Below the pieces are notes generated by a model. It ran no database searches, was not told the DNA's origin, and was given only the letters and a program-made list of their open reading frames with translations. From contig WELB01000032.1 of the NCBI GenBank assembly GCA_009602725.1, positions 550,580 through 614,579 of the forward strand: 64,000 nucleotides of DNA. Reading direction: 5' to 3'. Source of the stretch: Spirogloea muscicola. Taxonomy: Eukaryota; Streptophyta; Zygnematophyceae; Spirogloeales; Spirogloeaceae. Positions 37,100-50,500 of this stretch are shown piece after piece. Both the position numbers and the translations under genes were made by a program. Position 1 is the stretch's first letter; the number at the start of each line of letters is the position of its first letter.

Positions 37100-37520
37100 T
37101 CTGGACACCCCAGTCGGACGCCAGCCCTGTACGTTCCTTTGGGGCCTCTTACAGCCGTGGCCTAACATTGGAAGATGATTTACTTTTCTTGCTTTTTTTC
37201 CTGGCTGGGCAATCACAGACGGCCATCGCCCTCTGGAACACTTTCTTATTTTCCGGCCGCTTTCGGAGCTTGTCAAATCATTCCGGGCTGGCTTGTCATG
37301 GCCCTCGGCCCCTTGGCAAGAAGTGGCACTCCCCATGGAAGAGCCACTTTTTTCCTACTATTATTCTTTTGTACTTCTTGGGCATTAGGCTTGCCTGAAC
37401 AATGGAATGGCTTGAATTTCCCCCCCTTTCATTTCATGCCCACCGCGCGCGCCTTCTCTCTTTCTATTTCCTCCTGGAACCAGGCGACAGTCACGAGGTT
37501 CCCAAGCCCTAGTCTGTAAG
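37100..37520. repeat. Modules between the divergent 123-residue gene and ObgC
   Basis: Contains GGACACCCCAGTCGGACGCC near 37100, GCCATCGCCCTCTGGAACAC near 37221, and the hairpin GGGCTGGCTTGTCATGGCCC at 37285-37304. A GCGCGC-type module on the minus side (TTTCATGCCCACCGCGCGCG) is at about 37428-37455. A run of nine or more C is at about 37531, just outside. These lie within 100-500 bases of two divergent start codons. Confidence 0.65.
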
Positions 37521-37619
37521 GGCCACTCGACACCCCCCCCCCCAGACCGCGATCCCCGCCGACGGGGGCGGCGGCGGCGGCGGGGGCTCGTCCCGCAACG
37601 GCTGGCGCTGGCCGGGGCG

Positions 37620-40600
37620 ATGGCGGGGCGGCTCGCCGTGCCACCTCCGGTCGGCGCCGCCGATCTGCCGTCGCTGCAGCTCTTCCCGAGGCTCTGCTGC
37701 TCGCTCCGCCCGCCCCTGGCCGCCATCGGCCGCCGGGGTTCTACTTACAAGGAGGGAACCGGCGTTGGTGGAGGCGAGGTGGTGGCCGTGACGGTGCCCG
37801 GGGCTGCCACGAGGTTTGGCAAGCCGTTAGCGGCGTCCAGCTTCCTGGGGCTCCGTCTCCCGCCAGCGTTGCTGGCCTCCAACCGACAGCCTTCTGCAGG
37901 TGACCCCCGATCACAGCAGCCTATGTGTTGCGTCTCGTGGACTGTGACGAGACGAGGGATATCATCTCAAAACATTGCGATGGTGCTTCTCGCCAGATGC
38001 ACGGAAGCTACACCCGCACTGCCTGCTCGAGGCTACGAGACCTCGGCCTGCTGCTGCCAATAAAGGGAAAGGCAACTCATCCCCAGGCGCCAGCGAGCTC
38101 GCTGAGGCTGTGAAAGGAGAAGCTCACAAGTACTTTGACCAGGTATGCTGTACTGGCAAGGCCTGCTGCTGCGACACCTGCTCAACGAGCTAGTGCACAC
38201 GGTTAGCTTACGGTGGCATCTGTGTTCTGTGTTTGTGATTGGTTATCTGCTTTCTGTGTTGCATCCAGCATGCAGGCCACTGGTTTGCATAGGTCGGTCG
38301 TTGAACTCATCCCAGTCACGGCACCCATGCCTGTCATGATGAACATCACCTTGACCGTGCCATTAGGACTGATACCTGTTGACCAAAGGCCCAAGTTGTT
38401 GTATTCTGGCGAGTCTTGTACAGGTGAACATTACCGTGCGGGCAGGCGATGGAGGGAACGGAGCGGTGCTGAAAATGCCCCGCGCGGATGTGCCAGGTAA
38501 AAAGCCTGGAAGGACGGAGCAGAAGGCAAAGAAGCCCACGAGGCAGTTGAAGAGAGGAAGCAATGGCTCCGTTCTGCTCCCTAATGGAGGCCATGGAGCA
38601 GATGTGATCATCATGGCAGATGAGACCATGGATACCCTCCTAGACCTGCACCGGAAGGCCCGATATCATGCTCATCGTGGTGGCAATGTGGACTCGATGG
38701 AGGGCCTCACTCGCTGGTCCACTGACGGTCTTTCGCCTCCAGCACTACGTATCCTAGTCCCAGTCGGTAACCCCTCCAGGATCTTCGTTTAGAGACCTGG
38801 TTGATTGTGGCTGCTTGAATGGGCACCGTCAGCGTATCAGAACTGCCCACATAAGTCTATCCGCGTATTTGTGCAAGACTGCTAGGTATCAGTAGTCGCA
38901 TCGCAGTATAGTACGTGTAGCTGAGATGCCATCTAAGTGCCTGCAGGGACGGTGGTCAAGCGGAAGCGTAACGGAAAGGTCCTAAGCGATCTCACCAATC
39001 ACGGAGATGAAGTGCTTGTGGGGCGCGGTGGACGCGGCGGAGTAAGTACTGTGTGAGCTTGGACTAGGTTGCCTAGCCCGTTGGTAGACTTCCAGCAGTA
39101 ATAAGAGGCGGTGAGGTGTTGCTTTCTTTTGACTCTTTGAGCAGCAGCTAGGTGTATTTGTGATATCGGCTGTACTGCTACTTTACATGATACACCACCA
39201 GGAGGAACATTGATGCAAGTAAGCCACACCGGTGTCAAGGTTACTGCAGTTAAGTGTGTTGGAGATACCTCAAAGCAACCGAGCACATCTGAGGCCAGGG
39301 AATGTACACAGGGACTCCGTACACATAGCAGATGCTGATGACAAGGTAAGTTCTTCCTACTGCGAGAACTTTCTGTACCGTGCCACAATGCGTCAGTCCA
39401 CCTTAACATTATTCGGTGTGAGCAAGACAAAGATGTGACCTTGCATCTAGAGGGACTTGATGATATTTGTCCTCGGTGCTTACATTGGAAAGCTGCTGTC
39501 CGGCTTTGGCAGAAGCTGACCTATGGATTGCCTGGGGAGGAGATTGGCTTGGAGCTTACCTTGAGAGTTGTTGCAGATGTCGGTCTTGTGGTCAGCTCAA
39601 CTTCCTTCCACTTTGTGTCTCTGCGTAGCAAGAGGGTCGGCTAGTTTGCTTGATTTGGATGCCTCATCAATGGTCATATACTCTGCATCTGGCATCTGGA
39701 ATGGCAATTGCTGGTATGGAGTTGCAAGTACTTGTCAATGTGATGTCCACCGCTTGAGCAGTAGTGAAAGCATCTGATATGCCTTCCCCTCTTGTTATGC
39801 CAGGGACTTCCCAATGCGGGGAAGTCCTCCTTATTAGCTGCCGTGACGGCTGCTAAGCCCGAGATTGCAGCATACCCCTTCACCACACTAATGCCCAACT
39901 TGGGCCGAGTACGAGGCGCTGGTGACGCCATGGACGGGGGTTTTGCCAATGGGGCAACCCTTGCCGATCTGCCTGGGCTAATCGAAGGAGCAAGTGGTGG
40001 CAAGGTATTACTCTGCTTTCTGAGCTCCTCCAGAACGTCCCAGTGTAAATTAGCATAACGGACTTACTATGCAAGTGTCATCTCATCTTCCCTTGATCTG
40101 ATCTGCGAGAGTCTTGTGTTTGCAGGGGCTAGGGAAGATGTTCCTGAGGCATCTGCGCCATACCAAGCTGATGGTGCACCTTTTGGACGCCTCCACTACT
40201 GACCCAATGAGTGACTACGGGATCCTAAGGGAGGTTAGCAACTACACTGGATTCTGCCCGCTGCCTGACAACTTGGGATCCAACCAAATCCATGCAATTA
40301 TCCGTGCATATTGGCATGCAGTGCCAGTTGGTATTGTACCTCAACGCTCGAGGGCAGTCATTCATACTCGTATCTGCAACCTTTTCCCAAGCAGGAGTTA
40401 AGATTGTACAACCCTGAGTACACAGCAAGGCCACATATTGTGGTACTCAACAAGATTGACTTACCTCGGGTAAATTATTCAAAAGCTTTGTGAAAGATAG
40501 CTCGTAAGTATGTTAGTACCAGAACTTGAGGTCTGTGCAGTTTGTTGGACTTAAAGACGTCATTGTATGAAGCGCCCTACAATGCCAGATACCTCATATG

Positions 40601-41216
40601 CAGCAATAACAATGCTGACATTGCATCTGCAGGCAGCACAGCAAGTGGAGGACCTTAAGAGTCGCCTCCAACCAGCACAACAGGCAGATAAGGGCCCTGA
40701 TGAGAATATACGATGCAGCACATCCCTTCTTCCTGAAGACACAAGCATCAGTGCACTGGGACATGACAGCCTGACATCTGATCGACTGCTACCTCGAGAG
40801 GAGGATGATTGGGCTGCGAAATCATCAATAAGGAGTGCGCAAGGGATGCCGGATGTCACAGGTGGTGGCAGGCCACTTCCAGGAGATGGTGATATGGATC
40901 CTAAGGAAGTAGGAGGGAAGGAGTCCTCTCCATGTGCAGTCGTGGCCATCAGTGCTAAGTGAGTATAGTCATTTTGATGTTAATGCGTGGCTCCCTCCTT
41001 TTCAAGCTTGTTCATGCAAGAGTTCAGATGTTGAAAGTGCTCAGGTCAAGTCCTGATGATGCAGTACAAGATATCTGCAGGGAGGGGATGGGCATTGAGG
41101 AGCTTCTCCACCAGATCCATTTAGCGCTGCGCAATGAGGAGAAACGCAATAAGACAAGACCTGACTCCTCAATTAGCAAGCCATTGCTGATAAAAGAAGC
41201 ACAGTGGCAAGTTTGA
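37620..41216 (+). CDS. OBGC: ObgC-type GTP-binding protein, chloroplast
   Basis: Large GTPase that acts in plastid 50S ribosome assembly (family knowledge). Exon 1 (37620-37899) encodes a Ser/Arg/Ala-rich transit-peptide-like N-terminus. The Obg fold starts with [20 protein letters not shown], has a Gly-rich loop GGHGADVI and [15 protein letters not shown]...GRGGRGG. The G domain shows GLPNAGKSS (G1), [16 protein letters not shown] (G3 with switch II), VVLNKIDLP (G4) and VVAISAK (G5), ending [18 protein letters not shown]; stop at 41216. Between 39.0 and 39.6 kb the exons read [13 protein letters not shown] and [18 protein letters not shown]. Many introns; the start lies in a CGATGGCG context. 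Convergent with the RD19-like protease. The chloroplast form is inferred from the transit-like leader and the ObgC-type insert. Confidence 0.93.
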
Positions 41217-42241
41217 GTGACTTATGATTATTCATGGAGCTCAAACCGCTGGGAACCCCATTTGATTATCATCCTTGTAGCTAGGTGTATAGTACAGGCA
41301 CAGGTCAGAATGAGACTACATGTTCACAACAGATGCTCAGTAGTCAGACACAGTAGCACTTACTCTGAGGTCGACTTGTCGACATATGCTGGAGGAAAGG
41401 CAAGATAAGTATTAGATCTGTCCTCAAGTCAAATAGTCTTAGCTAGACCCTCACTGTCCCAGTCATAACTGCTGTTGTCGTCAAATGTTACAATGTATGC
41501 AGTACTTGCAATTGTCATATGTTGTATCTTTCACTAGGTTTCTGTCAACTAGCTGAATGCACTTACGTGCAGGGTGAAACGTCCTCCATGTATTGGTTAT
41601 GGTCACAAGCACTTCCAAACGAGCAGCAGGCTTCCCCCTTCCACCTGCTTGAAGTACTTTATCATTCACAGTACAAATTGCAAGATACTGACTGGAGAAT
41701 TTTGGCATGTTTAGTCAGGCAGCAAACACTGAAGCATTCTGCTCAACAGCCTACACTAGCAGCCTCACTTCCGCTTCTGACGTGTTCATGCTGAATGTGC
41801 CAAAGAAAGCATGACTGAAAACAAGTCAGAATTGCAATGAATGCAACCAAGAGCTTCTGCAAATTGCCCAATACCGCATCTACTTGCACTTCACCAGGAG
41901 TAAGGCCTGGCTATCACAGCCTGAGTGTGCTGATAGAATTTGTGAGTTAGATATACTGCAATGTTTTCGGTCTGCCAATGACATGAGACATCCAAATGAC
42001 ATGCAGATGACATATGCAGGTGCACATGCGGTTGTCGTGGCACATTAGTAGTAGCATTGTGCAATTTAGATGTGAGGCCAAAGTTTTCTTATAGATAAAG
42101 CTGGGCCTGTCAATTGCAAATATCACATGTGCAGTATAGCTTCATGGAGTATTGGCCGCAGGACTTCGGCATAAGGACTGGCATCCTGTACTGTACAATC
42201 CACGTCTAAATTGTATGTCTCCAAACGCTACTACTATGTGC
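41217..42241. other. Tail-to-tail intergenic region, ObgC and protease
   Basis: About 1 kb of AT-richer DNA with no convincing frame. It holds both 3' UTRs. No hairpin module or LINE fragment is seen. Confidence 0.5.
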
Positions 42242-44514
<2,273 letters not shown>

Positions 44515-44875
44515 GGCGGCCGGGTCTGCCAGGGGCGATGCCCGGCTTCAACGCCGCCGGGTCGCTCTCACAAGTCTTCCGCATGCGCCTGGCCGTATCG
44601 CTTCAACGCTCCCTTGCCCACGCCGTCCATACGCGCGCAGGTCGTGCTATGGCCGCCGCCTCTGGGTCTCGGCGGAGCGCCTCTTTCCCTGCAGCGAGCT
44701 ACTCAGACCTGATGTTGCTCACTCGTGGGTACTGAGCTTTCCTCTGCATCGTTTCTGTGTTCTGCAGTATGTTGTAGTGTAGTCCTTTCTCCGGCTCCTC
44801 TTGCTTTGGCTTTGGACATTGTCCATTCATTTTTGGGCTGGCTTGGCCAGCCCCTCTTTTCTATGGGCGCGCTTT
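44515..44875 (+). mobile_element. LINE 3' end, plus strand
   Basis: Plus-strand copy of the C-terminal tail and 3' UTR of the LINE family of copy A. Protein landmarks are GLPGAMPGFNAAGSLSQVFR, MRLAVSLQRSLAHAVH and RGY before TGA at 44733-44735. It then has the T-rich UTR and the hairpin GGGCTGGCTTGGCCAGCCC at 44835-44853 and TATGGGCGCGC. It matches copy A closely (for example ASGSRRSASFPAASYSDLML in both), much more than the 1-300 fragment, so it is a younger, 5'-truncated insertion. Confidence 0.82.
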
Positions 44876-45000
44876 TCTCTTTGGGCTGGCCTCTCCCAGC
44901 CACCAGTTAATCTGGCCGCGCTTGCTCTTTTCACTGTTGGGCTGGCCTCTCACAGACACCGCCCTCTACTGGAAGCGTCTTCTCTGACTGCCATCGCCCC
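44876..45000 (+). repeat. Hairpin modules following the LINE tail
   Basis: GGGCTGGCCTCTCCCAGCCA at 44883-44902, GGGCTGGCCTCTCACAG at 44938-44954, then CGCCCTCTACTGGAAGCGTC near 44961, a word shared with 4.25 kb. Together with the LINE tail and 44183 they make a tandem set. A 390-base stretch free of known repeats separates it from the ankyrin start codon. Confidence 0.65.
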
Positions 45001-45390
45001 TTGTTGGATGAGCTTTTTCTCGTCCCGGAGAAACCCCAGCGAGGCAAAACGGGGGTTTTCGGCCCACATGGCGAAGCGGCCCGGGCCCAGCCCCGGAGTT
45101 GGAACGCGGACCACGTCACCCCTGGGACGACCAACGTCTGGATGACCCCGAAGTCCCCCCTCCAGAAACCCCAAACCCGTGACCACGTCCTGCCGGGCTT
45201 TACTCCTCTCACCGCCTGCTACTCTCGGCCCTGCTCGTCTGCCGTGGCTGGCCACCCGCGGCCTGCCGCCGCCGGCGCAGGCAGCCCTTGGCTGCGCCGG
45301 CGTGCCGCCTCGTCGCCTGGACGCGTCCTCCGAGTCGCCCGTCGGCTGTCTGAGACGTGTGTGCAGTTGGCGATAGTGCCGCCGACAGCC

Positions 45391-47035
45391 ATGGCCACCG
45401 CGGCCCGGCCGCTGGCTGCAGGCTGGCGGCCGGGGGAGGACCCCAACGGGCGTGACGGGCCCGGCCGCACGCCGCTGCACCGCCTCTGCCAGCGCGGCAG
45501 CCTGTCGCCGGCCGAGTTCGCCGACGTGCGGCGGCTGCTGGACGCCGGCGCGGACGCCAATGCGCGCGACAGCTTCGGACGGGCGCCCCTGGGCCTCGTG
45601 TGCATGGAGAGCGGCGACGCCGCCGCTGCGCGCACGCTGCTCGCTGCCGGGGCCCGCGAGGACGCTCAGGACGACTGGGGAAGGTGAGCGGTGGCCGCCA
45701 CGCCCTGCTTCCTTCCCTGGTGGGGGCCAAAGGGGGGAGGCATTATGGTCCCGCTTGTGGTCAAAACCTTCTGATCCTGCTCAGCCACCGTTCTCCGTGT
45801 GGTAAAGAGGGGTCGTTCACCGGGATGGAGAGGGAGTGGGGGGATCGTGTGGGGCTTCTGCACAGTCTTTCCGAATGCTCGAGTGCCTCGGTCTCCGTTT
45901 CCGAGACAACTCCACTGTCTGATGGCATGCAGGGCGGCATTGCATTGGTGCTGCGACCGCGGGTGGGTAGAAGCCGCCAGGGTGCTCCTGCAACATGGGG
46001 CTGACGTCAACATACTCACCAAGGTCTGTCCTACCAGCATGTTCTGTTGATTGCTGGATTGCCAAAAGGCAGGAGAGCAGTTGCAGATTGATCCCCATGT
46101 CCTCCCGCTAGGCGAGGTCTGTGCAGGTCCACGTGTATCAAATTTGTGCTTAGATGTTGAGATTATCAAATGTGCAGCTGTGTTACTGCCAAGCATGCAC
46201 CTCACTTCTATGCTTTAGGGCCAAGTTGAGCAAGGCGTGACATTGCTGCTCGCAGCAAGGTGACAGTCCACTGCTCTGGGCCGCCAAAGGGGGCCACATC
46301 GAGTTGGTGACGTTGTTGTTGGAAAGCGGTGAGCAGTGACTCTGACCTCAGCTTACAAGCATTGTCCAATTTTGACTCCAATCTTTGCTGCGTGCAGTTG
46401 CTCATAGCAATCCTTGGTATATACTACCAGTTCATGCTAGTCACAGTGATAGTCTACCGTTCTCAGATTCTGCTTGGCCCATATACTGCAGGTGCAAATG
46501 TTCTTTTGCAGAACAACAGGGACGAGACTCCACTCGACGTTAGCAAAGATGATCGCATCAGAAAGTTGTTACTTGGTAAGTGAATCTCAAACTTCAGAGC
46601 ATTCAAGCAGGTGTACCATCAGTCACAAGTGGCATCGTATATTTGGGTGCTGCTGATGCTTCTGGACGTTATGGAAGCTGTCATTTAGTGGAGGGGTTGC
46701 CTCTCAGCGAAGCCACCCTGAGAAAACTTACTATGACGTTAATCTTATGAAATGCAGTAAAGCGGGTGAATATAGCTGCTGACCTCGGGCAGTCGAGTCC
46801 AAGAATGGCTGGGGAGCGTGCTGCTGTGGAGGGTAGTGGCTCTGATGCAGCGCACGGGGCTGCTGATGCTCCGACTGGCCCAAATGGGGGGCCAGAGCCG
46901 AGGATAAAGAGTGTGTCTTCCAGGAGCGGGCATGTACAGGGCGCGGCTGCGCCCGCCTTCTCGTCTTACAGCAGACAGCTTCCTGGCACAGTGCCCAGCA
47001 GCAAAAAGATCAAAATCAGCTTGAAGAAGAAGTGA
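45391..47035 (+). CDS. Ankyrin-repeat protein
   Basis: About 275 residues in five exons. Exon 1 (45391-45683) has GPGRTPLHRLCQRG, AEFADVRRLLDAGADANARD and GRAPLGLVCMESGD. Exon 2 adds ALHWCCDRGWVEAARVLLQH and GADVNILTK. Exon 3 adds DSPLLWAAKGGHIELVTLLL. Exon 4 ends with NVLLQNNRDETPLDVSKDDR. These are four to five ankyrin repeats. The last exon is low-complexity and Ser/Lys-rich, ending KKIKISLKKK, a basic tail that could be a nuclear signal. No other domain is seen; a protein-binding adaptor role is only inferred. ATG context GCCATGG fits other genes here. Confidence 0.85.
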
Positions 47036-47520
47036 CATGCTGTGCATTTGTCGGTGGCCTACACTCCTTGCCGCGTACCGCATGATGCCATGCTGAAGTG
47101 GTCGAGCGCAAACGTGGAACCTTATGGTCGCCAATCTCACTACAAGTCTCCGTTCAGCATGCCTTTGATCGCTGGACCTGTGACAGAAGTTTGCTAGGCA
47201 CTTCTCCACGCTCTGCAGTCACCTCAGTGGCATCGAAGGTCATCAGGCGACGGGCGACGGCGGTGCAGAGCTCGCAGTTGAGGAGGCCAAGGAGAGGGCC
47301 GCAGACGTGCTGACAGAGCGGCGAGCGAGGTGGACGAGTAAGCTGTCACGTCGCGGGTGCGACTGCAGGCGAGCTGGAGCCCAGGTTGGCGGTCTCAGGG
47401 GTTTGCGAGACTACAGGCCTCAAATGGGAAAAGCCGTTTCAAAGTGATGTACACTCGACACAGCTGGAATCTAAGGTTAGGGGTTTACCAGACATACATC
47501 GCCCGCGCAGCAAGCCCGCC
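47036..47520. promoter_or_regulatory. RBM28 upstream region
   Basis: Spans the end of the ankyrin gene and the RBM28 start. It includes an AT/GC mixed stretch and ends in a GC-rich leader with CCCGCCATGG. No hairpin module of the dispersed family is visible here, an exception among the gene 5' regions of the window. Confidence 0.35.
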
Positions 47521-47553
47521 ATGGCGGCCGAGGCCGGGGTCGCCGCCGCCGGG

Positions 47554-47586
<33 letters not shown>

Positions 47587-50500
47587 TCCTCTNCCGCCCC
47601 CGCCGCCGCCGCCGAGGCGCCGCCACGGCCGCAGGACGGCGCTGCGGCGGCCGGCGCGGGGCTTGACCGCCGCACGGTCTTCGTGCGGAGCGTGGCGTTT
47701 GCCACCAGCGAGGCAGCGGTGCGCAGCGTCCAGCGGCAGGCTGCCCGTCGCCTGGCTGCCGCTTTCTCTGGCTCGGGCGAGAATGGACGATGCCGCGCAG
47801 CTGTCAACCTCTCGGGCTCGTTCGTTGTGATGATGGCCGCCGCCATGGCCGTCGGCGCGCCTTGTGCAGCTTGAGGAGGCCTTTGCCGAAGTGGGCCCTG
47901 TTCGCAAATGCTTCCTGGTCCGCCAGAAAGGTAAGAGGTTTACCGGATAACCGCTGCCGGAGATGCCTAATGCTGCATTTGCCCGTTGCCAACATTGACG
48001 CTGCTGGGCAGCACAAGTCAAGCGCTGAAGTATGCCGAGTTGCTGCTTCCTGTAATAGTTGGTTACTGATTCGGCTGTGAGGTGGCCGGTGTCATGCAGG
48101 TGCCAAGTACCACCGCGGCTTTGGTTTCGTCCAATTGTGGGTTTCCCAGCTTCAGTACAAGCTTGAGCAGATCTCTCACAATGTACAGTCACAGTCGTCG
48201 CATTCATGAGATACTTGCACAGAGTGCAAACAAGGGCGTCTGAAACCCTGACTGCGGCGCCCAACTGACTGGGAAGCTAATCCATGGCAGTCAACCTGCT
48301 CTGCCGGCAGTGCCCTGCCAGAGGATGCCGAGCGAGCTGCCCAGATCAAGCATGGTGCGCTCTTGGATGGCCGCAAGCTCAAGGTCGAGGTTGCCAAGAA
48401 GCGCGCCCCGTTTGAGCAGCGCAGGCAGCAGAAGCAACCACGTATGCACCTTCCCATCTTTCTCATTTGCGATCACAGGGTATATGATGGCTTGTGTACT
48501 TACTCATATTCGCATGCGGTGTGAGCTTACTCATATTCCCATGCGGTGTGAGCCCTAGGGTATAAGACCTTAGACCTCTTAGACCTGCAAGCCACTGACT
48601 TTGACTGTACATCTCATACCAAGTTTTGTGATGAGGCAGCTGTTGGCCAGGCAGCACAGGAGACAGCACCAAACCTACCTGCTGGAAGTCTTGTAGCTGC
48701 CGTCCATTCTGATTCCAAAGAGAGTGGGCAAGCCAAGAAGGGCCAGGGTGAAGTAAATGGCAGGGATGTTGCTGGCAAGAGTGTTGAAGAAGGAAAAGGT
48801 GCCGTCTTTTGTCTTGCACTCGTCAGACTGTGTGAAAGACCGTAGGTAGCAGGACCACCTATCCCTATGTGGCCGTGTGTTCACCAAGCTGCGTACTCCC
48901 TGTTAAATTGATGTTGTGGCTGTGCTGGTCTACGAAGTATTGGGATGCTACTGACGTATTATCATTAGTCAGTCAGAAGGTTGATGCTAAGCTGGAGAAG
49001 CTCAAATGCCACATTTGTTGTGTGAAGATGGTGCAAAGCCTTTGAAAAGGAAGAAGTTGAGCAATACAGCCAAAAAGAATGCTGCACCCCAGATGACTTC
49101 TCAGAAGCAAAGGTATAATAACGCAATTGTGTGTTGCGTACTTTATTTGGTGCATATGATCCAGACTATTGTGCACTGCACTTTCTTCTGCTTGATGATG
49201 TTTCACTAGCATCTTCGCATGTGACGTCACGATAATGACAATTACGAGGATGGTCACATACAGTCCTGAATTTGTTGCCACATGTATTGTAGCCTTGATG
49301 TACTTTGGGGTAGTAGTGAGGGGTCTTCCTGCGAGCTTCTTGTGCAGACCAGCAAGAACGGTCGTCTTTGGCGGGATCATAAATGACTCTGTCCGTGATG
49401 GACTGCTCAAGAAGGTGGAGGCCATTGGCTCGATTGAGGATGCCGCAAGGCTTATGCCAGAAGAGCAGCTGAAAAATTGTGGTACACCTCAACTTCAAAG
49501 TTTGACTCTCTATGTCTTCATGCTCATCCAGTAAGACAGAGCAGAATTGTGCACAGCAAATGGGCTTGCATGGTCGAGTCAACAATGCCAAGTATGTGTG
49601 TGTACTTGCAGGACTCCTCAAGGATGGCTGCAAGCCACCCGCTTTGGAGGTCGTCTTCTCGTCTGTCCACCTAGCAACAAAGGCGGTGGAGTTGCTACAT
49701 GGTCAGCAGTTTCAGGGTGCCACCATCTGGGCACGACAACTGGGAGGGGAGGTGAGATTTTTATTACATCAATCTCGGTGCAGTGTACGCCGCTGACGTC
49801 GCCTTCTTCAGTGGACAGTACTCGTCATGCAATGGCACAGTTCTTCGTTGATGACCTTTATCCTGCTGCGCTCTTTCTCAGATGCTTGGGTTGCTCAATA
49901 ATGATGACAGGGTGCAAAGTGGAGGAAGTGGAGAGTCATCGTCCGAAATTTACCGTTCCAGGTATCAACTGGTTGACAAATAGGAACCGCTACGCTCTCT
50001 CAAGCTCCAAAGGTGCAGCAAGTGAGCTTAATGCTGCACTACAATATCTGACAACATTAGTGATATGCAGATTAAAGAGGCAGAGCTGGCCAGCCTACTC
50101 GCAAGAGCTGGCACCGTCCGAGAGGTCACCATTCCTGGCATAGCAGACAACAAGTGAGACTTGGGCGCCAGTCTTTTCTGCTGAGAGTGCCCATATAGAG
50201 GATGCTCCAAACAGTGGCTCTGAGTTCGACATGACTCACCTTGACTGGAGCTTGATTGTAGCAGTTGCTTTCTAGTCATGTTTACCCTCTTATGCTTTCT
50301 TCAAAGGGCACTTATTGTCAGGTTTGCTGACGAGCTCGCAATGCATGCTGCATGCTTGCAGAGTTCGTGGATTTGCGTTTGTTGCCTATCACAATAAAGC
50401 TGCTGCAGAAAAGGCAAGTGGTGCACACAAATGAGTTGCTTGGTACCAACACCTCCAGAAGTGCATGATGGTGCAGACATGTTATTTTCTACACTGAGTC

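Noticed and set aside
36449-37336. A 295-codon minus frame over the 123-residue gene
   Set aside because: The spliced 123-residue model explains it better; the frame's first part is GC-rich promoter and antisense sequence.
46700-47520. A hairpin module upstream of RBM28
   Set aside because: No GGGCTGGC/GCCAGCCC pair was found there, so it was not counted in the module set.
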